This document shows positions 8,563 to 15,846 of a stretch of 64,000 bases of DNA, in pieces. The DNA lies in NCBI RefSeq assembly GCF_900107695.1, contig NZ_FNQP01000001.1:221652-285651 (forward strand). The letters run 5' to 3'. The notes under the pieces are model-generated. The model was not told the origin of the DNA. It searched no databases and saw only the letters and a list, made by a program, of their open reading frames with translations. The position numbers and the translations under genes were made by a program. Position 1 is the first letter of the stretch, and each line of letters opens with the position of its first letter. The stretch comes from Thiothrix caldifontis. Lineage in GTDB: Bacteria; Pseudomonadota; Gammaproteobacteria; Thiotrichales; Thiotrichaceae.

Positions 8563-9597
8563 ATGAAGGAATGGCTGCGCTCGTGCCTTGCCGTTGTGCT
8601 ATTAGCTACTGTCAGCAACACTTATTCCGCTGATGGCAGAGCCTTATTTACCCAACATTGTAGTGCGTGTCACGGTGAAGCGGGAGCAGGGGGTATTGGT
8701 TTGCCATTATCCGCACCGACCGTCATGCATTCCTTGACCGATGATTACTTGCGCAAAACCATTCGCAGCGGTCGTCCTGGGCGTATTATGCCAGCCTTTG
8801 AGCAGTTGACAGCGGCAGAAGTGGAGGCGTTGGTGCATTACATGCGTGGCTGGGGCGAGGCAAAAGTTGAGGAGTCTGTCTTGCCATTAGCGGGGGATGC
8901 TGTGCGTGGCAAGCCTTTGTTTGAACACTATTGCGCCAGTTGCCATGGTCAGGATTTAAGCGGTGGGGAGGGGACGGGAGTCACATTTTCCCGCGCCCGT
9001 GATTTGCCAATTATGCCGCCTGCCTTGAATAATGCGGGTTTTCTGCAAGCCGCTAGTGATGGCATGTTGCGTTATATCATCCAACAGGGACGTGAGGGGA
9101 CGCCCATGCCAAGTTTTGCAACTACGCTCAATGCCACACAAATAGATGACATTATTGCTTATGTGCGTACCCGCGAATCCGATACTTCGGCTGATGTTAG
9201 CCCCCCTGAATCACTGACGATTATGTATTCTGTTGAGGGTACGTTTGATGAAACGGTTGATCGGGTACGGGAGGCGATTCGTTCCAACAATTTTCGGGTA
9301 TTTCCTGATCGTTTTGTGGAGGAGGGGTTAACGGATGAGTTTTCAGTCAATAAGCGTCAGATTTCTTTACGTTTTTGTAATTTCAGCAAGCTATATGAAG
9401 CTCTTAAAGTGGAACCACGTTTAGGTGTTATTTTACCCTGTACCTTGACCGTCATTGAACAGGAGGATGGCTCTGTTAAACTGGTGGCTGCAAACGTAAC
9501 AGCTTTAGCAAAGCTTTTTAATAACAACCAATTAGATGAAGTGTTTGCACATATCAAGGCTAGCTACGACACCGTTCTGGACGAAGTAACATTTTGA
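8563..9597 (+). CDS. Diheme cytochrome c fused to a DUF302 domain
   Basis: An exported electron carrier with an unusual C-terminal fusion. From the ATG at 8563 the order is: signal peptide (residues 1-23, ending SNTYSA), a class I cytochrome c domain with heme motif CSACH at 33-37 and probable Met ligand in RIMPAF, a second c domain with CASCH at 124-128 and ligand region GTPMPSF, then a DUF302 domain from about residue 213 to the end (344 aa). The DUF302 part contains RVFPDRFVEEGLTDEFSVN and RFCNFSKL, nearly the same as the next gene. An upstream TTG at 8548 is an unlikely start. The FNR box upstream suggests low-oxygen induction. DUF302 proteins are common in sulfur oxidisers but have no established activity. 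Confidence 0.88.
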   Translation: MKEWLRSCLAVVLLATVSNTYSADGRALFTQHCSACHGEAGAGGIGLPLSAPTVMHSLTDDYLRKTIRSGRPGRIMPAFEQLTAAEVEALVHYMRGWGEAKVEESVLPLAGDAVRGKPLFEHYCASCHGQDLSGGEGTGVTFSRARDLPIMPPALNNAGFLQAASDGMLRYIIQQGREGTPMPSFATTLNATQIDDIIAYVRTRESDTSADVSPPESLTIMYSVEGTFDETVDRVREAIRSNNFRVFPDRFVEEGLTDEFSVNKRQISLRFCNFSKLYEALKVEPRLGVILPCTLTVIEQEDGSVKLVAANVTALAKLFNNNQLDEVFAHIKASYDTVLDEVTF

Positions 9598-9616
9598 TTA
9601 AAAAATAAACTCTTGC

Positions 9617-9660
9617 TTGAAGTTAAATAAGTTTGCCACTATATTAGAAAAATCTAATAT
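9617..9660 (+). promoter_or_regulatory. Promoter with overlapping AT-rich palindrome before the DUF302 gene
   Basis: TTGAAG (9617-9622) and TATATT (9640-9645) have a 17-bp spacer. The perfect palindrome ATATTAGA-AAAA-TCTAATAT (9641-9660) covers the -10 box and the predicted start, so a repressor bound there would block transcription. ATTAG/CTAAT palindromes of this kind resemble ArsR-family operators; that assignment is inference. Confidence 0.45.
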
Positions 9661-9682
9661 TTATTGGTAATGGGCTATTACA

Positions 9683-10159
9683 ATGAAACGTTTAAAAAAG
9701 TTAATGCTGGTTAGTGTGTTATGGTTGGCGACGGCCATGACTGCAACGGGTGCTGAGCACGGCGATAACCTTAAATTAACCTTGGTGTATGATTCACCGT
9801 ATGGGTTTGAAGAGACATTGGAATCCCTGCGCAATACGATTTACGCCCACAACTTTCGGGTATTTCCTGATCGTTATCTTGAGGAGGGCTTGGTGGATGA
9901 ATTTTCAGTGAATACACGCCAGGTTAGTGTACGTTTTTGTAATTTCAGCGATTTAAACGCCGCGATCCAGATTGAGCCGCAGGTGGGGGTGGTGTTGCCT
10001 TGCACTATCACGGTGATAGAAAGTGAGGATGGTAAAGTACAACTGTTGACGGGTAATGTGAAAGCCATGTTGACTTTGTTTGACAACCCTAAGCTGACAG
10101 TAGCTTTCCAAGATCTGGAGAAAAAGTATCAGGCAATTATTGATGAGGTGACGCTATGA
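9683..10159 (+). CDS. DUF302 protein, periplasmic
   Basis: A 158-residue exported protein with an N-terminal signal peptide (MKRLKKLMLVSVLWLATAMTATGA) and one DUF302 domain. The segment RVFPDRYLEEGLVDEFSVN...RFCNFSDL and VLPCTITVIE is a close copy of the C-terminal domain of the preceding cytochrome gene, which points to tandem duplication. Conserved cysteines in RFCNFS and VLPCT may form a disulfide or bind a ligand. It overlaps the next DUF302 gene by 4 bases (ATGA), so the two are co-translated. Function unknown. Confidence 0.82.
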   Translation: MKRLKKLMLVSVLWLATAMTATGAEHGDNLKLTLVYDSPYGFEETLESLRNTIYAHNFRVFPDRYLEEGLVDEFSVNTRQVSVRFCNFSDLNAAIQIEPQVGVVLPCTITVIESEDGKVQLLTGNVKAMLTLFDNPKLTVAFQDLEKKYQAIIDEVTL

Positions 10160-10635
10160 ATCGCTTAACCATGGGAGTATGGGGAACATTGTTGGCATGG
10201 ATGCTGGTTGCCCCGCTACAAGCGGATGAGAAATTGCTAACAGTACGTTCCCCGCAAGCGTTTGACCTTGCGTTGGAACAAGTGCAAGAGGTTTTGAAAA
10301 AACATAACTTTACTGTTGCGCATATCCAGAAATGTGACGGCGGTTTACAGGATATGGGCTATACCACGGATAACTACAAAATAGTCTTTTTCGGGCGTTT
10401 GGAAGAAGTGCGTGAGTTAAGCAAAACACACCCAGAATTAGTCCCTTTGTTTCCCTTTAAGCTAGCAGTGTATGCGGAAGGCAAAGATACGTTGTTTTCT
10501 GTGTTGAACCCCGCTGAACTCGCACCGTTGTTGAATGCAGATAAGGCATTGGCTGAACAGCTCGTTGTGTGGGAACAGGATTTTCGTGCTGTCCTGAATG
10601 ACATGCAGGTTGTTCAGGTTGCACACATTCACTAA
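10156..10635 (+). CDS. Diverged DUF302-like exported protein
   Basis: A 159-residue protein with a signal peptide (LLAWMLVAPLQA) and a fold-compatible but diverged DUF302 domain: FDLALEQVQEVLKKHNFTVAHIQKCDGGLQDMGY, then VPLFPFKLAVYAEGKDTLFSVLNP. It lacks the RFCNFS and VLPCT cysteines of its two upstream neighbours and has one Cys near residue 56. The start ATG overlaps the upstream stop by 4 bases. It ends 8 bases before the convergent coiled-coil gene. Assignment rests on length, pattern and context. Confidence 0.7.
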   Translation: MNRLTMGVWGTLLAWMLVAPLQADEKLLTVRSPQAFDLALEQVQEVLKKHNFTVAHIQKCDGGLQDMGYTTDNYKIVFFGRLEEVRELSKTHPELVPLFPFKLAVYAEGKDTLFSVLNPAELAPLLNADKALAEQLVVWEQDFRAVLNDMQVVQVAHIH

Positions 10636-10642
10636 GTTTTGC

Positions 10643-12394
10643 TTAGGCAGTTGCGCTATACACGCGCAACTGCTGCCCCAGTTTTTGCAGCAATACATCT
10701 CGTTGTTGTAACGCTTTTTCCTTATGCAGTAATTGCTGATTAAGCTGGGCGATGATGGTGTCCTTGAGGTTTATCACTTTATCACGTTGTTCCAGTTTAA
10801 GTTCCCATGCCTGATTATTTTTGTTGTGTTCTTGGTATTGGGTTGCCATTGCCGTCAGTGTGTCGATCTGGTGTAGTAGACTGTTTTCTTGGGTGTGTTG
10901 TTTTTCAGTGAGTTCACTCAAAGCGGCGATATGTTGCAGCAGTAAGTTTTCACGGTTGGTATGTTGCGCTTCGCGGTGTTGGAGTTCGGCTTCTCGCTCA
11001 CACAGGCGTTGCTCGCGTTCATGCAGCAAAGCGTGTTGTTCTAAGACATGCTGATCTTTAGCTTGCAGGGTTTTGTCACGTTCGCCAATTTGTTGGGTGA
11101 TGTCTTGTTGCTGGAGTTCTAAGCGTTGAATGAACTGGTCTTTTTCTAGCAGTAAAGTGTCTTTGTGTTGAACAAGATTAGCGTATTCAGCAAGGTGTTT
11201 TTCCTTGTTCAGTAAGGCAGCCTCTAGTTCTGCAACACGTTGGTGGTGGGTGTCGATGAGCTGTTGCTGTTCTAGTAGGCGTTGTTCTAACGTACTGAGG
11301 TGTGCTTGTAGTGTTTGAATCGCCTGATCACGTTGCTGGATTTCTTTGTCACGTTCTTGAAGTTGTAAAAATTGTGCCGCGATTTGTTCGTCGCGCCGTT
11401 GCAGATGGTGTTCTCGTTCATCTATTGTTTGATCACGCAGAGCAAGGTGTTGGTCTTTTTCAAGTATTTGATTGCCTTGTTGGAGCAGCAGTTGTTCGCG
11501 CTCTTGGGCAATACGTTCTTTTTCGTGTAGTAGACGGGTTTGCTCCGCGAATTGTTCATTGCGTAAACTGATCTGGTCGACTTTGCGCCGCACGAGGCTG
11601 TCACGTTGGTGAATTTGTTGATCTTTTTCGAAGATCAGATCATCGCGGCGTTGCAATAAGCGATCGAAATCACGTAGGCGATAATCACGCTGTTGGATGT
11701 GTTGATCACGTTCTTTGAGATGGCGATCACGTTCGGATAATTGGCGGTTGCGTTCACTTAACAGTTGCTCTTGGGTGTAAATGCGTTGCTGATGGTCACG
11801 TATCCAGCGGGTGAGCTCTTCAAGTTGCTGGCTGAGTTCTTGAATGTTGGCATCGCGTTTGCTGATTTGTTTGTCACGATTATCGATTTCACGGTCACGC
11901 TTGCCGATATGATTGTCTTTTTCTTCGAGGCGGCGGTTACGAATGTGAATTTGATCTTCGCGTTCTAGAATGTACTTTTCTTTTTGACCGGCGAGTTGTT
12001 CGATTTCACGTGAGCGAGTTTCTAACTCACGGATGATTTGATCACGTTCGTGAATAACCGCTTCTTTTTGTTGAATAACTGCATCACGTTGCGCTATTTG
12101 CTGCTCACGTTCTAAGACGTTTTGTTGATTGCTCAGTAACAGTTGCTCTTTGTCGGTGAGTAATTGCTCTTTACGCTCTATGTGTTGGTCGCGTTCCCGT
12201 AAGGACTGCTCAATAGCGCCAATGAGCTGCTCTTTGCTATGCAGTGCATCATGAAGGCTTTGTAGTTTGGCTTCGCTTTGTTGCAAACGCTCGTAAGCAT
12301 CACGCCAGCGGTCTATTAGCGTTTGCCTGTCGGTTGCGGTTAAAAAGCGATTGCCTTCAATTTTCTCGATAAGAGTCTGTTCTTCACGGTTCAT
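10643..12394 (-). CDS. Giant heptad-repeat coiled-coil protein
   Basis: A 583-residue protein that is almost entirely one coiled coil. After a short N-terminus (NREEQTLIEKIEGNRFLTATDRQ) the sequence repeats the seven-residue unit L/I-x-x-R-D-x-x or close variants dozens of times, for example LSERDRH, LKERDQH, IQQRDYR, LQRRDDL. Gln, Arg, Glu and Asp dominate; there are no cysteines and no membrane segments. A straight rod roughly 80 nm long is predicted if it is one continuous helix (0.15 nm per residue). No known family is recognised; a scaffold or cytoskeletal role is possible but unproven. It converges with the DUF302 genes and diverges from rpoH. Confidence 0.8.
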   Translation of the reverse strand: MNREEQTLIEKIEGNRFLTATDRQTLIDRWRDAYERLQQSEAKLQSLHDALHSKEQLIGAIEQSLRERDQHIERKEQLLTDKEQLLLSNQQNVLEREQQIAQRDAVIQQKEAVIHERDQIIRELETRSREIEQLAGQKEKYILEREDQIHIRNRRLEEKDNHIGKRDREIDNRDKQISKRDANIQELSQQLEELTRWIRDHQQRIYTQEQLLSERNRQLSERDRHLKERDQHIQQRDYRLRDFDRLLQRRDDLIFEKDQQIHQRDSLVRRKVDQISLRNEQFAEQTRLLHEKERIAQEREQLLLQQGNQILEKDQHLALRDQTIDEREHHLQRRDEQIAAQFLQLQERDKEIQQRDQAIQTLQAHLSTLEQRLLEQQQLIDTHHQRVAELEAALLNKEKHLAEYANLVQHKDTLLLEKDQFIQRLELQQQDITQQIGERDKTLQAKDQHVLEQHALLHEREQRLCEREAELQHREAQHTNRENLLLQHIAALSELTEKQHTQENSLLHQIDTLTAMATQYQEHNKNNQAWELKLEQRDKVINLKDTIIAQLNQQLLHKEKALQQRDVLLQKLGQQLRVYSATA

Positions 12395-12495
12395 TGTTAT
12401 AATGTTCTGCTTATCTGTTTATGCGCTATCATAAAGCATAATGGGTTGAAAATAACGTGGCATGAACCAGACTAAAACAGCAACTAAACAGGTTA

Positions 12496-12522
12496 TTAGC
12501 ACTCTAAACATAAGAGTGCTAA
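12496..12522. promoter_or_regulatory. CIRCE element (HrcA operator) upstream of rpoH
   Basis: A perfect match to the CIRCE consensus: TTAGCACTC (12496-12504), a 9-base spacer, GAGTGCTAA (12514-12522). CIRCE is bound by the HrcA repressor and usually precedes groESL or hrcA-dnaK. Here it lies 32 bases before the rpoH ATG. TAAAAT at 12520-12525 could be an overlapping -10 box. The arrangement implies direct HrcA control of the heat-shock sigma factor. Confidence 0.88.
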
Positions 12523-12554
12523 AATAGCGATAGAATTAATGAGGAGATTAACGC

Positions 12555-13424
12555 ATGACTTACGCAATGATGCTCAGAGGACAGACCCTCCCCGTTCCTG
12601 TTGGAAATTTGGAGAGTTACATTCATGCGATCCATGCCATTCCTGTGTTGGAAACAGAAGAAGAGCGTGGTTTAGCAGAACGCCTGAAATATGCAGAAGA
12701 TTTAGAAGCAGCCCGTCAGTTGATTCTGCACAATTTACGCTTTGTGGTGAAGGTGGCGCGTGGCTATAGTGGTTATGGTTTGCCCTTAGGTGATTTAATT
12801 CAAGAGGGTAATGTAGGGTTGATGAAAGCAGTGAAGCGTTTTGATCCTGATATGAATGTGCGTTTGATTTCTTTCGCTGTTCACTGGATTCGGGCGGAAA
12901 TTCACGAGTTCATCCTGCGTAACTGGAAAATTGTCAAAGTAGCAACGACGAAGGCGCAACGTAAATTGTTCTTCAACTTACGCAGTGGCAAAAAGCGTTT
13001 GGGGTGGCTAAATCAAGAAGAAGCGCAGTCGATGGCTGATGATTTAGGCGTCAGTACGGCTGAAGTGCTAGAAATGGAAAAACGAATGAGTGCGCATGAC
13101 GTATCATTTGATCTCAGTATCGACCAAGACGAGGATGACACCACCAATTTCTCACCTAGCCAATATTTAGTGGCAGAGTCTGCTGATCCGGCAGAAATGT
13201 TGGAAGCGGAAGAATGGGACACTTATACTCGTGGGCGTTTCCAAACGGCGCTGGCTAATTTAGATGCCCGTAGCCGTGATATTCTGGCGAGTCGTTGGTT
13301 GGCTGAAGAAAAAGCAACGTTGCATGACTTGGCAGAAAAATACAATGTGTCCGCAGAGCGGATTCGCCAACTCGAAAATGCAGCGGTAAGTAAACTGCGC
13401 TTGGCTGTAGTGGAAGCCGCATAA
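12555..13424 (+). CDS. rpoH: RNA polymerase sigma-32 heat-shock factor
   Basis: Alternative sigma factor for heat-shock genes. The 289-residue protein has sigma region 2 (NLRFVVKVARGYSGYGLPLGDLIQEGN and the VRLISFAVHWIRAEIHEFIL core), the RpoH box QRKLFFNLR that distinguishes sigma-32 from other group 2/3 sigmas, region 3, and a region 4 helix-turn-helix (TLHDLAEKYNVSAERIRQLE). A strong GAGGAG ribosome binding site lies 9 bases before the ATG. A perfect CIRCE palindrome lies immediately upstream and a strong terminator directly after the stop. The usual post-translational control of RpoH by DnaK/FtsH may be joined here by HrcA repression. Confidence 0.96.
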   Translation: MTYAMMLRGQTLPVPVGNLESYIHAIHAIPVLETEEERGLAERLKYAEDLEAARQLILHNLRFVVKVARGYSGYGLPLGDLIQEGNVGLMKAVKRFDPDMNVRLISFAVHWIRAEIHEFILRNWKIVKVATTKAQRKLFFNLRSGKKRLGWLNQEEAQSMADDLGVSTAEVLEMEKRMSAHDVSFDLSIDQDEDDTTNFSPSQYLVAESADPAEMLEAEEWDTYTRGRFQTALANLDARSRDILASRWLAEEKATLHDLAEKYNVSAERIRQLENAAVSKLRLAVVEAA

Positions 13425-13450
13425 AAAAGGCCGCGTGAGCGGCCTTTTTT
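13423..13450 (+). terminator. Rho-independent terminator of rpoH
   Basis: AAAAAAGGCCGC (13423-13434) pairs perfectly with GCGGCCTTTTTT (13439-13450) around GTGA. The stem begins within the rpoH stop codon and its T run suits rpoH; on the other strand it can also end the miniprotein genes. Confidence 0.92.
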
Positions 13451-13463
13451 ATTTGCATGATGC

Positions 13464-13559
13464 TTAACCAAGAAGAGCAACTGACAAGAAGCTAAACCAC
13501 GCGAAAGCAATCAGACCAACAACAATCAGCATCGGAATGCCAAAATCCCAGCTAAACAT
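13464..13559 (-). CDS. 31-residue single-helix membrane miniprotein (copy 1)
   Basis: A short open frame of 31 codons plus TAA. The product begins MFSWDFGIP, followed by one hydrophobic segment (LIVVGLIAFAWFSFLSV) and a C-terminal Gly; no charged residue other than Asp5. It shares 18 of 31 positions with the next miniprotein, including the ends MFS-D-G-P and WFSF-SV, with no gaps. A GAGGT ribosome binding site stands before the ATG. No known family is recognised; small subunits of membrane complexes have similar size and form. The conservation between copies and identical length argue that it is translated. Confidence 0.7.
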   Translation of the reverse strand: MFSWDFGIPMLIVVGLIAFAWFSFLSVALLG

Positions 13560-13670
13560 ACCCACCTACCTCTAAAATACTTATGTGTATAAGAGGATAA
13601 AGGAATAGCATCTCCCTGACAAGATCAGGAAGCGCTAAGGCCAGCGGGATGTGCAGAATATAGCGTAAAT

Positions 13671-13766
13671 CTAGCCAGAGAAAACCACCGAAAAGAAGCT
13701 GAACCATGAGAACAGGATCAGTGCAATCACAATCGCTGCGGGCAGGCCATAATCAAAACTAAACAT
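13671..13766 (-). CDS. 31-residue single-helix membrane miniprotein (copy 2)
   Basis: Paralogue of the preceding miniprotein, in tandem and on the same strand, 111 bases upstream of it. The frame is 31 codons plus TAG; the product begins MFSFDYGLP, has one membrane helix (AAIVIALILFSWFSFFSVV) and ends in Gly. A very good Shine-Dalgarno sequence (GAAAGGAG) lies 6 bases before the ATG. Differences between the two copies are conservative (W/F, F/Y, I/L, V/I, G/A), the pattern expected of selection at the protein level. Function unknown. Confidence 0.75.
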   Translation of the reverse strand: MFSFDYGLPAAIVIALILFSWFSFFSVVFSG

Positions 13767-13922
13767 GCTGGTCTCCTTTCGGGTATCTTCAAAGTAATCA
13801 ATGCGTGCAGTGTGCCTGAAGTGCGGCTGTTGAAACTTGACATGGCTCAATAATTTCAGCAGGCGATGACAACTTCATGAAAAATATTATGAATACTTGA
13901 TTTATGTCAGGAATCTGCAATC

Positions 13923-14525
13923 ATGCTGCACATGATCAGCTTGAACCAGCTAATTCTGCGGACGGATGTCAGTGGGATGCCGTTGGAATGGATTCATTTC
14001 CAGACGGCAGTCAAACTTTATTACACTGAGCAAGTGGCTTACACCTGCGGGACTCCCATTCTCTCCATTCGCGGGGGGGTTAACGCTATCACCGGGCAAC
14101 GTAGCCATATCGAACTCCATTCCATTATCGCGACGCTAGGCAGCAAACAGCAGTTGCATCAGGATTATGTCCCGCCTCTTAGTAACCCGTTGTTGTTTCG
14201 GCGTGATAACCACATTTGCTTGTATTGTGGTCAACATTTCCAAGAAAAAGACTTATCCCGTGACCATGTACATCCTTTGGTGCATGGAGGGCCTGATCGC
14301 TGGACTAATGTGGTAACTGCTTGTAAACCGTGTAATAGCCGCAAAGGTGGGCGAACCCCAGAACAAGCGCACATGCCCTTGTTGGCTATTCCTTTTCAGC
14401 CAACGTATGCGGAATATGTTTTCTTGCAAGGGCGCAATATTCTGGCTGACCAGATGGAGTTTTTGAGTGCGCATTTTCCACGTAGCAGTAAGTTACATGA
14501 ACGTAGGCAGTTGACAGGATTTTAG
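13923..14525 (+). CDS. HNH endonuclease family protein
   Basis: A 200-residue protein with a zinc-bound HNH nuclease motif in its middle: CLYC at residues 99-102, the catalytic SRDHVHPLVHGG around residues 112-123, NVVTACKPCNSRKGG with C134 and C137. The N-terminal 90 residues have no recognised motif. Similar stand-alone HNH proteins (HNH_5 type, McrA-like) are widespread as putative nucleases of unknown target. It is preceded by about 150 bases with no recognised feature. Confidence 0.85.
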   Translation: MLHMISLNQLILRTDVSGMPLEWIHFQTAVKLYYTEQVAYTCGTPILSIRGGVNAITGQRSHIELHSIIATLGSKQQLHQDYVPPLSNPLLFRRDNHICLYCGQHFQEKDLSRDHVHPLVHGGPDRWTNVVTACKPCNSRKGGRTPEQAHMPLLAIPFQPTYAEYVFLQGRNILADQMEFLSAHFPRSSKLHERRQLTGF

Positions 14526-14583
14526 TTGGGCTAATACGGGGATTTTTGCCTATAGTCATAGCACGTTTGCCAAGGAGTGTCTC

Positions 14584-15369
14584 ATGCCTGAGTCGAATTC
14601 GTTCTGGAACTGGTTGCTGTCGTTATTGCGGTGGCGTCGCTCAACGCCAGCAGTTCCCGCCAGTCCCTCAGTACCGGTAGCCGTTTCCCCCGTTAATCCA
14701 GCGCCGGTTGCTGTTCCTGCTCTGCCAACAACTGAACCAGAACGTGCGGCTATTGTGGAAGAGTTGCGGGATGCACCTTCATTGCCGCCCCCCCCGCCAG
14801 CGTTTGTGCCGTTAGGGGATATGCATCCGCCTGCTGACAGTGATGTGGAAACGCCGGTACAAACATTGCCAGCGGAAGGACCAAATTTAGGTTTTCGCAT
14901 CCTTTGGAATAATCATCCGACGGTTGAAACGGGAGAGACCTTTCCCTGCCGTGATGCCGATGGCAATCCACATTTTGGTAATCAGTGCGCCATTTTAATG
15001 GGAACGTGTTTGTTGCGTAGTAACTTGCTGCAAGGTTATGACAAAACAACCTGTTGGTATCGGGGGCATCAAGGACACACCTTACGAGCGCGTGAAGTAG
15101 CCGAGTGGATGCGCCGTAATCCGGGGCGCTTTGGAACCGTGGAAATTCGCAGCAATGTGTCGTGGGGAGCTTTCAAAGGACGTACTGGTTTTGTGTGTTT
15201 TCACAATTTTTGGGGGGTAGGCAACCAAGGTGATCACATCGACCTGTGGGATGGCACGGGCATTCTGATGCGTGAAAAAAATCCGGGTTGGGAAGGGCCA
15301 GCGTTAGCTGATGGGTCGCTGGATTACTTCGAGCGTTCGGAGGAGGTGTGGTTTTGGCCGGTTCATTAA
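14584..15369 (+). CDS. Tae4-like peptidoglycan amidase (putative T6SS effector)
   Basis: The C-terminal half (about residues 100-261) matches the Tae4 NlpC/P60-like amidase family, which cuts D-Glu-mDAP bonds in peptidoglycan. The cysteine motif FGNQCAILMG puts the nucleophile at C135 and the histidine motif GDHIDLWDG puts H218. The start ILWNNHP also fits the family. The N-terminal 100 residues are a hydrophobic helix (FWNWLLSLLRW) followed by a Pro/Ala/Val-rich linker, which is longer than in stand-alone Tae4 proteins. AAGGAG precedes the ATG. A lipoprotein gene overlaps its 3' end, as expected of an effector-immunity pair. No T6SS structural gene is in the window, so delivery is unknown; a cell-wall housekeeping role cannot be excluded. 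Confidence 0.72.
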   Translation: MPESNSFWNWLLSLLRWRRSTPAVPASPSVPVAVSPVNPAPVAVPALPTTEPERAAIVEELRDAPSLPPPPPAFVPLGDMHPPADSDVETPVQTLPAEGPNLGFRILWNNHPTVETGETFPCRDADGNPHFGNQCAILMGTCLLRSNLLQGYDKTTCWYRGHQGHTLRAREVAEWMRRNPGRFGTVEIRSNVSWGAFKGRTGFVCFHNFWGVGNQGDHIDLWDGTGILMREKNPGWEGPALADGSLDYFERSEEVWFWPVH

Positions 15370-15830
15370 GTTATGTGAGTATAACCCTGTTAGTGTTGTT
15401 GCTAACGGCTTGTGAATCTGACCAGTCTTCAGCAACGCAAACGTTGGTATTGCCTGAGCGTCTTGCCACGCCACATGTTACCGATCAAATGCAGGTGGCG
15501 GGTTTAGCTTTAGTGTTACGTGATGAGGGGGGGGGCTGTCGGTTGCAGGTAGGAAAAACAGAACCACAGCTTTGGCTCAAGCCTATGGCACCTTGTTATT
15601 TCATAAAATCACCGGGTTCAGCGCAAGCCCAAGTCTATAGGCATGATAAAACCACGTCAGTCGTGGCGGTGGTGGGAACGCCCGTTAAAGGCAACCGTTG
15701 TGGTCAGGAAGTTCAGGGTGTGGTTATTAAAGGTGGGGTGGTAACGCCTTCTGCTTATGTGATGCAGGGGAGTGTCCACTGTGTTGATCATGGCTTACAA
15801 AACTTTCAGTACGAATTGTTTGCCAGATAA
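15354..15830 (+). CDS. Lipoprotein, possible immunity partner of the Tae4-like amidase
   Basis: Exported lipoprotein with the lipobox LLLTAC; the lipidated Cys is residue 20 from the TTG start at 15354. That TTG has AGGAGG 7 bases upstream, inside the amidase gene; a GTG at 15348 is too close to it. The mature part (about 137 residues) has no recognised domain but four cysteines (GGGCRLQVG, APCYF, NRCGQE, VHCVD) that could form disulfides in the periplasm. Overlap with the amidase gene by 16 bases implies coupling. Tai4 immunity proteins are also periplasmic; similarity to them cannot be shown by eye, so the role is inference from context. Confidence 0.6.
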   Translation: MAGSLSYVSITLLVLLLTACESDQSSATQTLVLPERLATPHVTDQMQVAGLALVLRDEGGGCRLQVGKTEPQLWLKPMAPCYFIKSPGSAQAQVYRHDKTTSVVAVVGTPVKGNRCGQEVQGVVIKGGVVTPSAYVMQGSVHCVDHGLQNFQYELFAR

Positions 15831-15846
15831 TAAATGATGATTAGGT

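Noticed and set aside
10821..11968. Plus-strand frames opposite the coiled-coil gene
   Set aside because: Produced by the regular 21-base periodicity of the heptad repeats; Cys/Ser or Val/Phe-rich products without ribosome binding sites.
12001..12015. parS-like TTTCACGTGA
   Set aside because: Only a partial match to TGTTTCACGTGAAACA, inside the coiled-coil gene; chance is likely.
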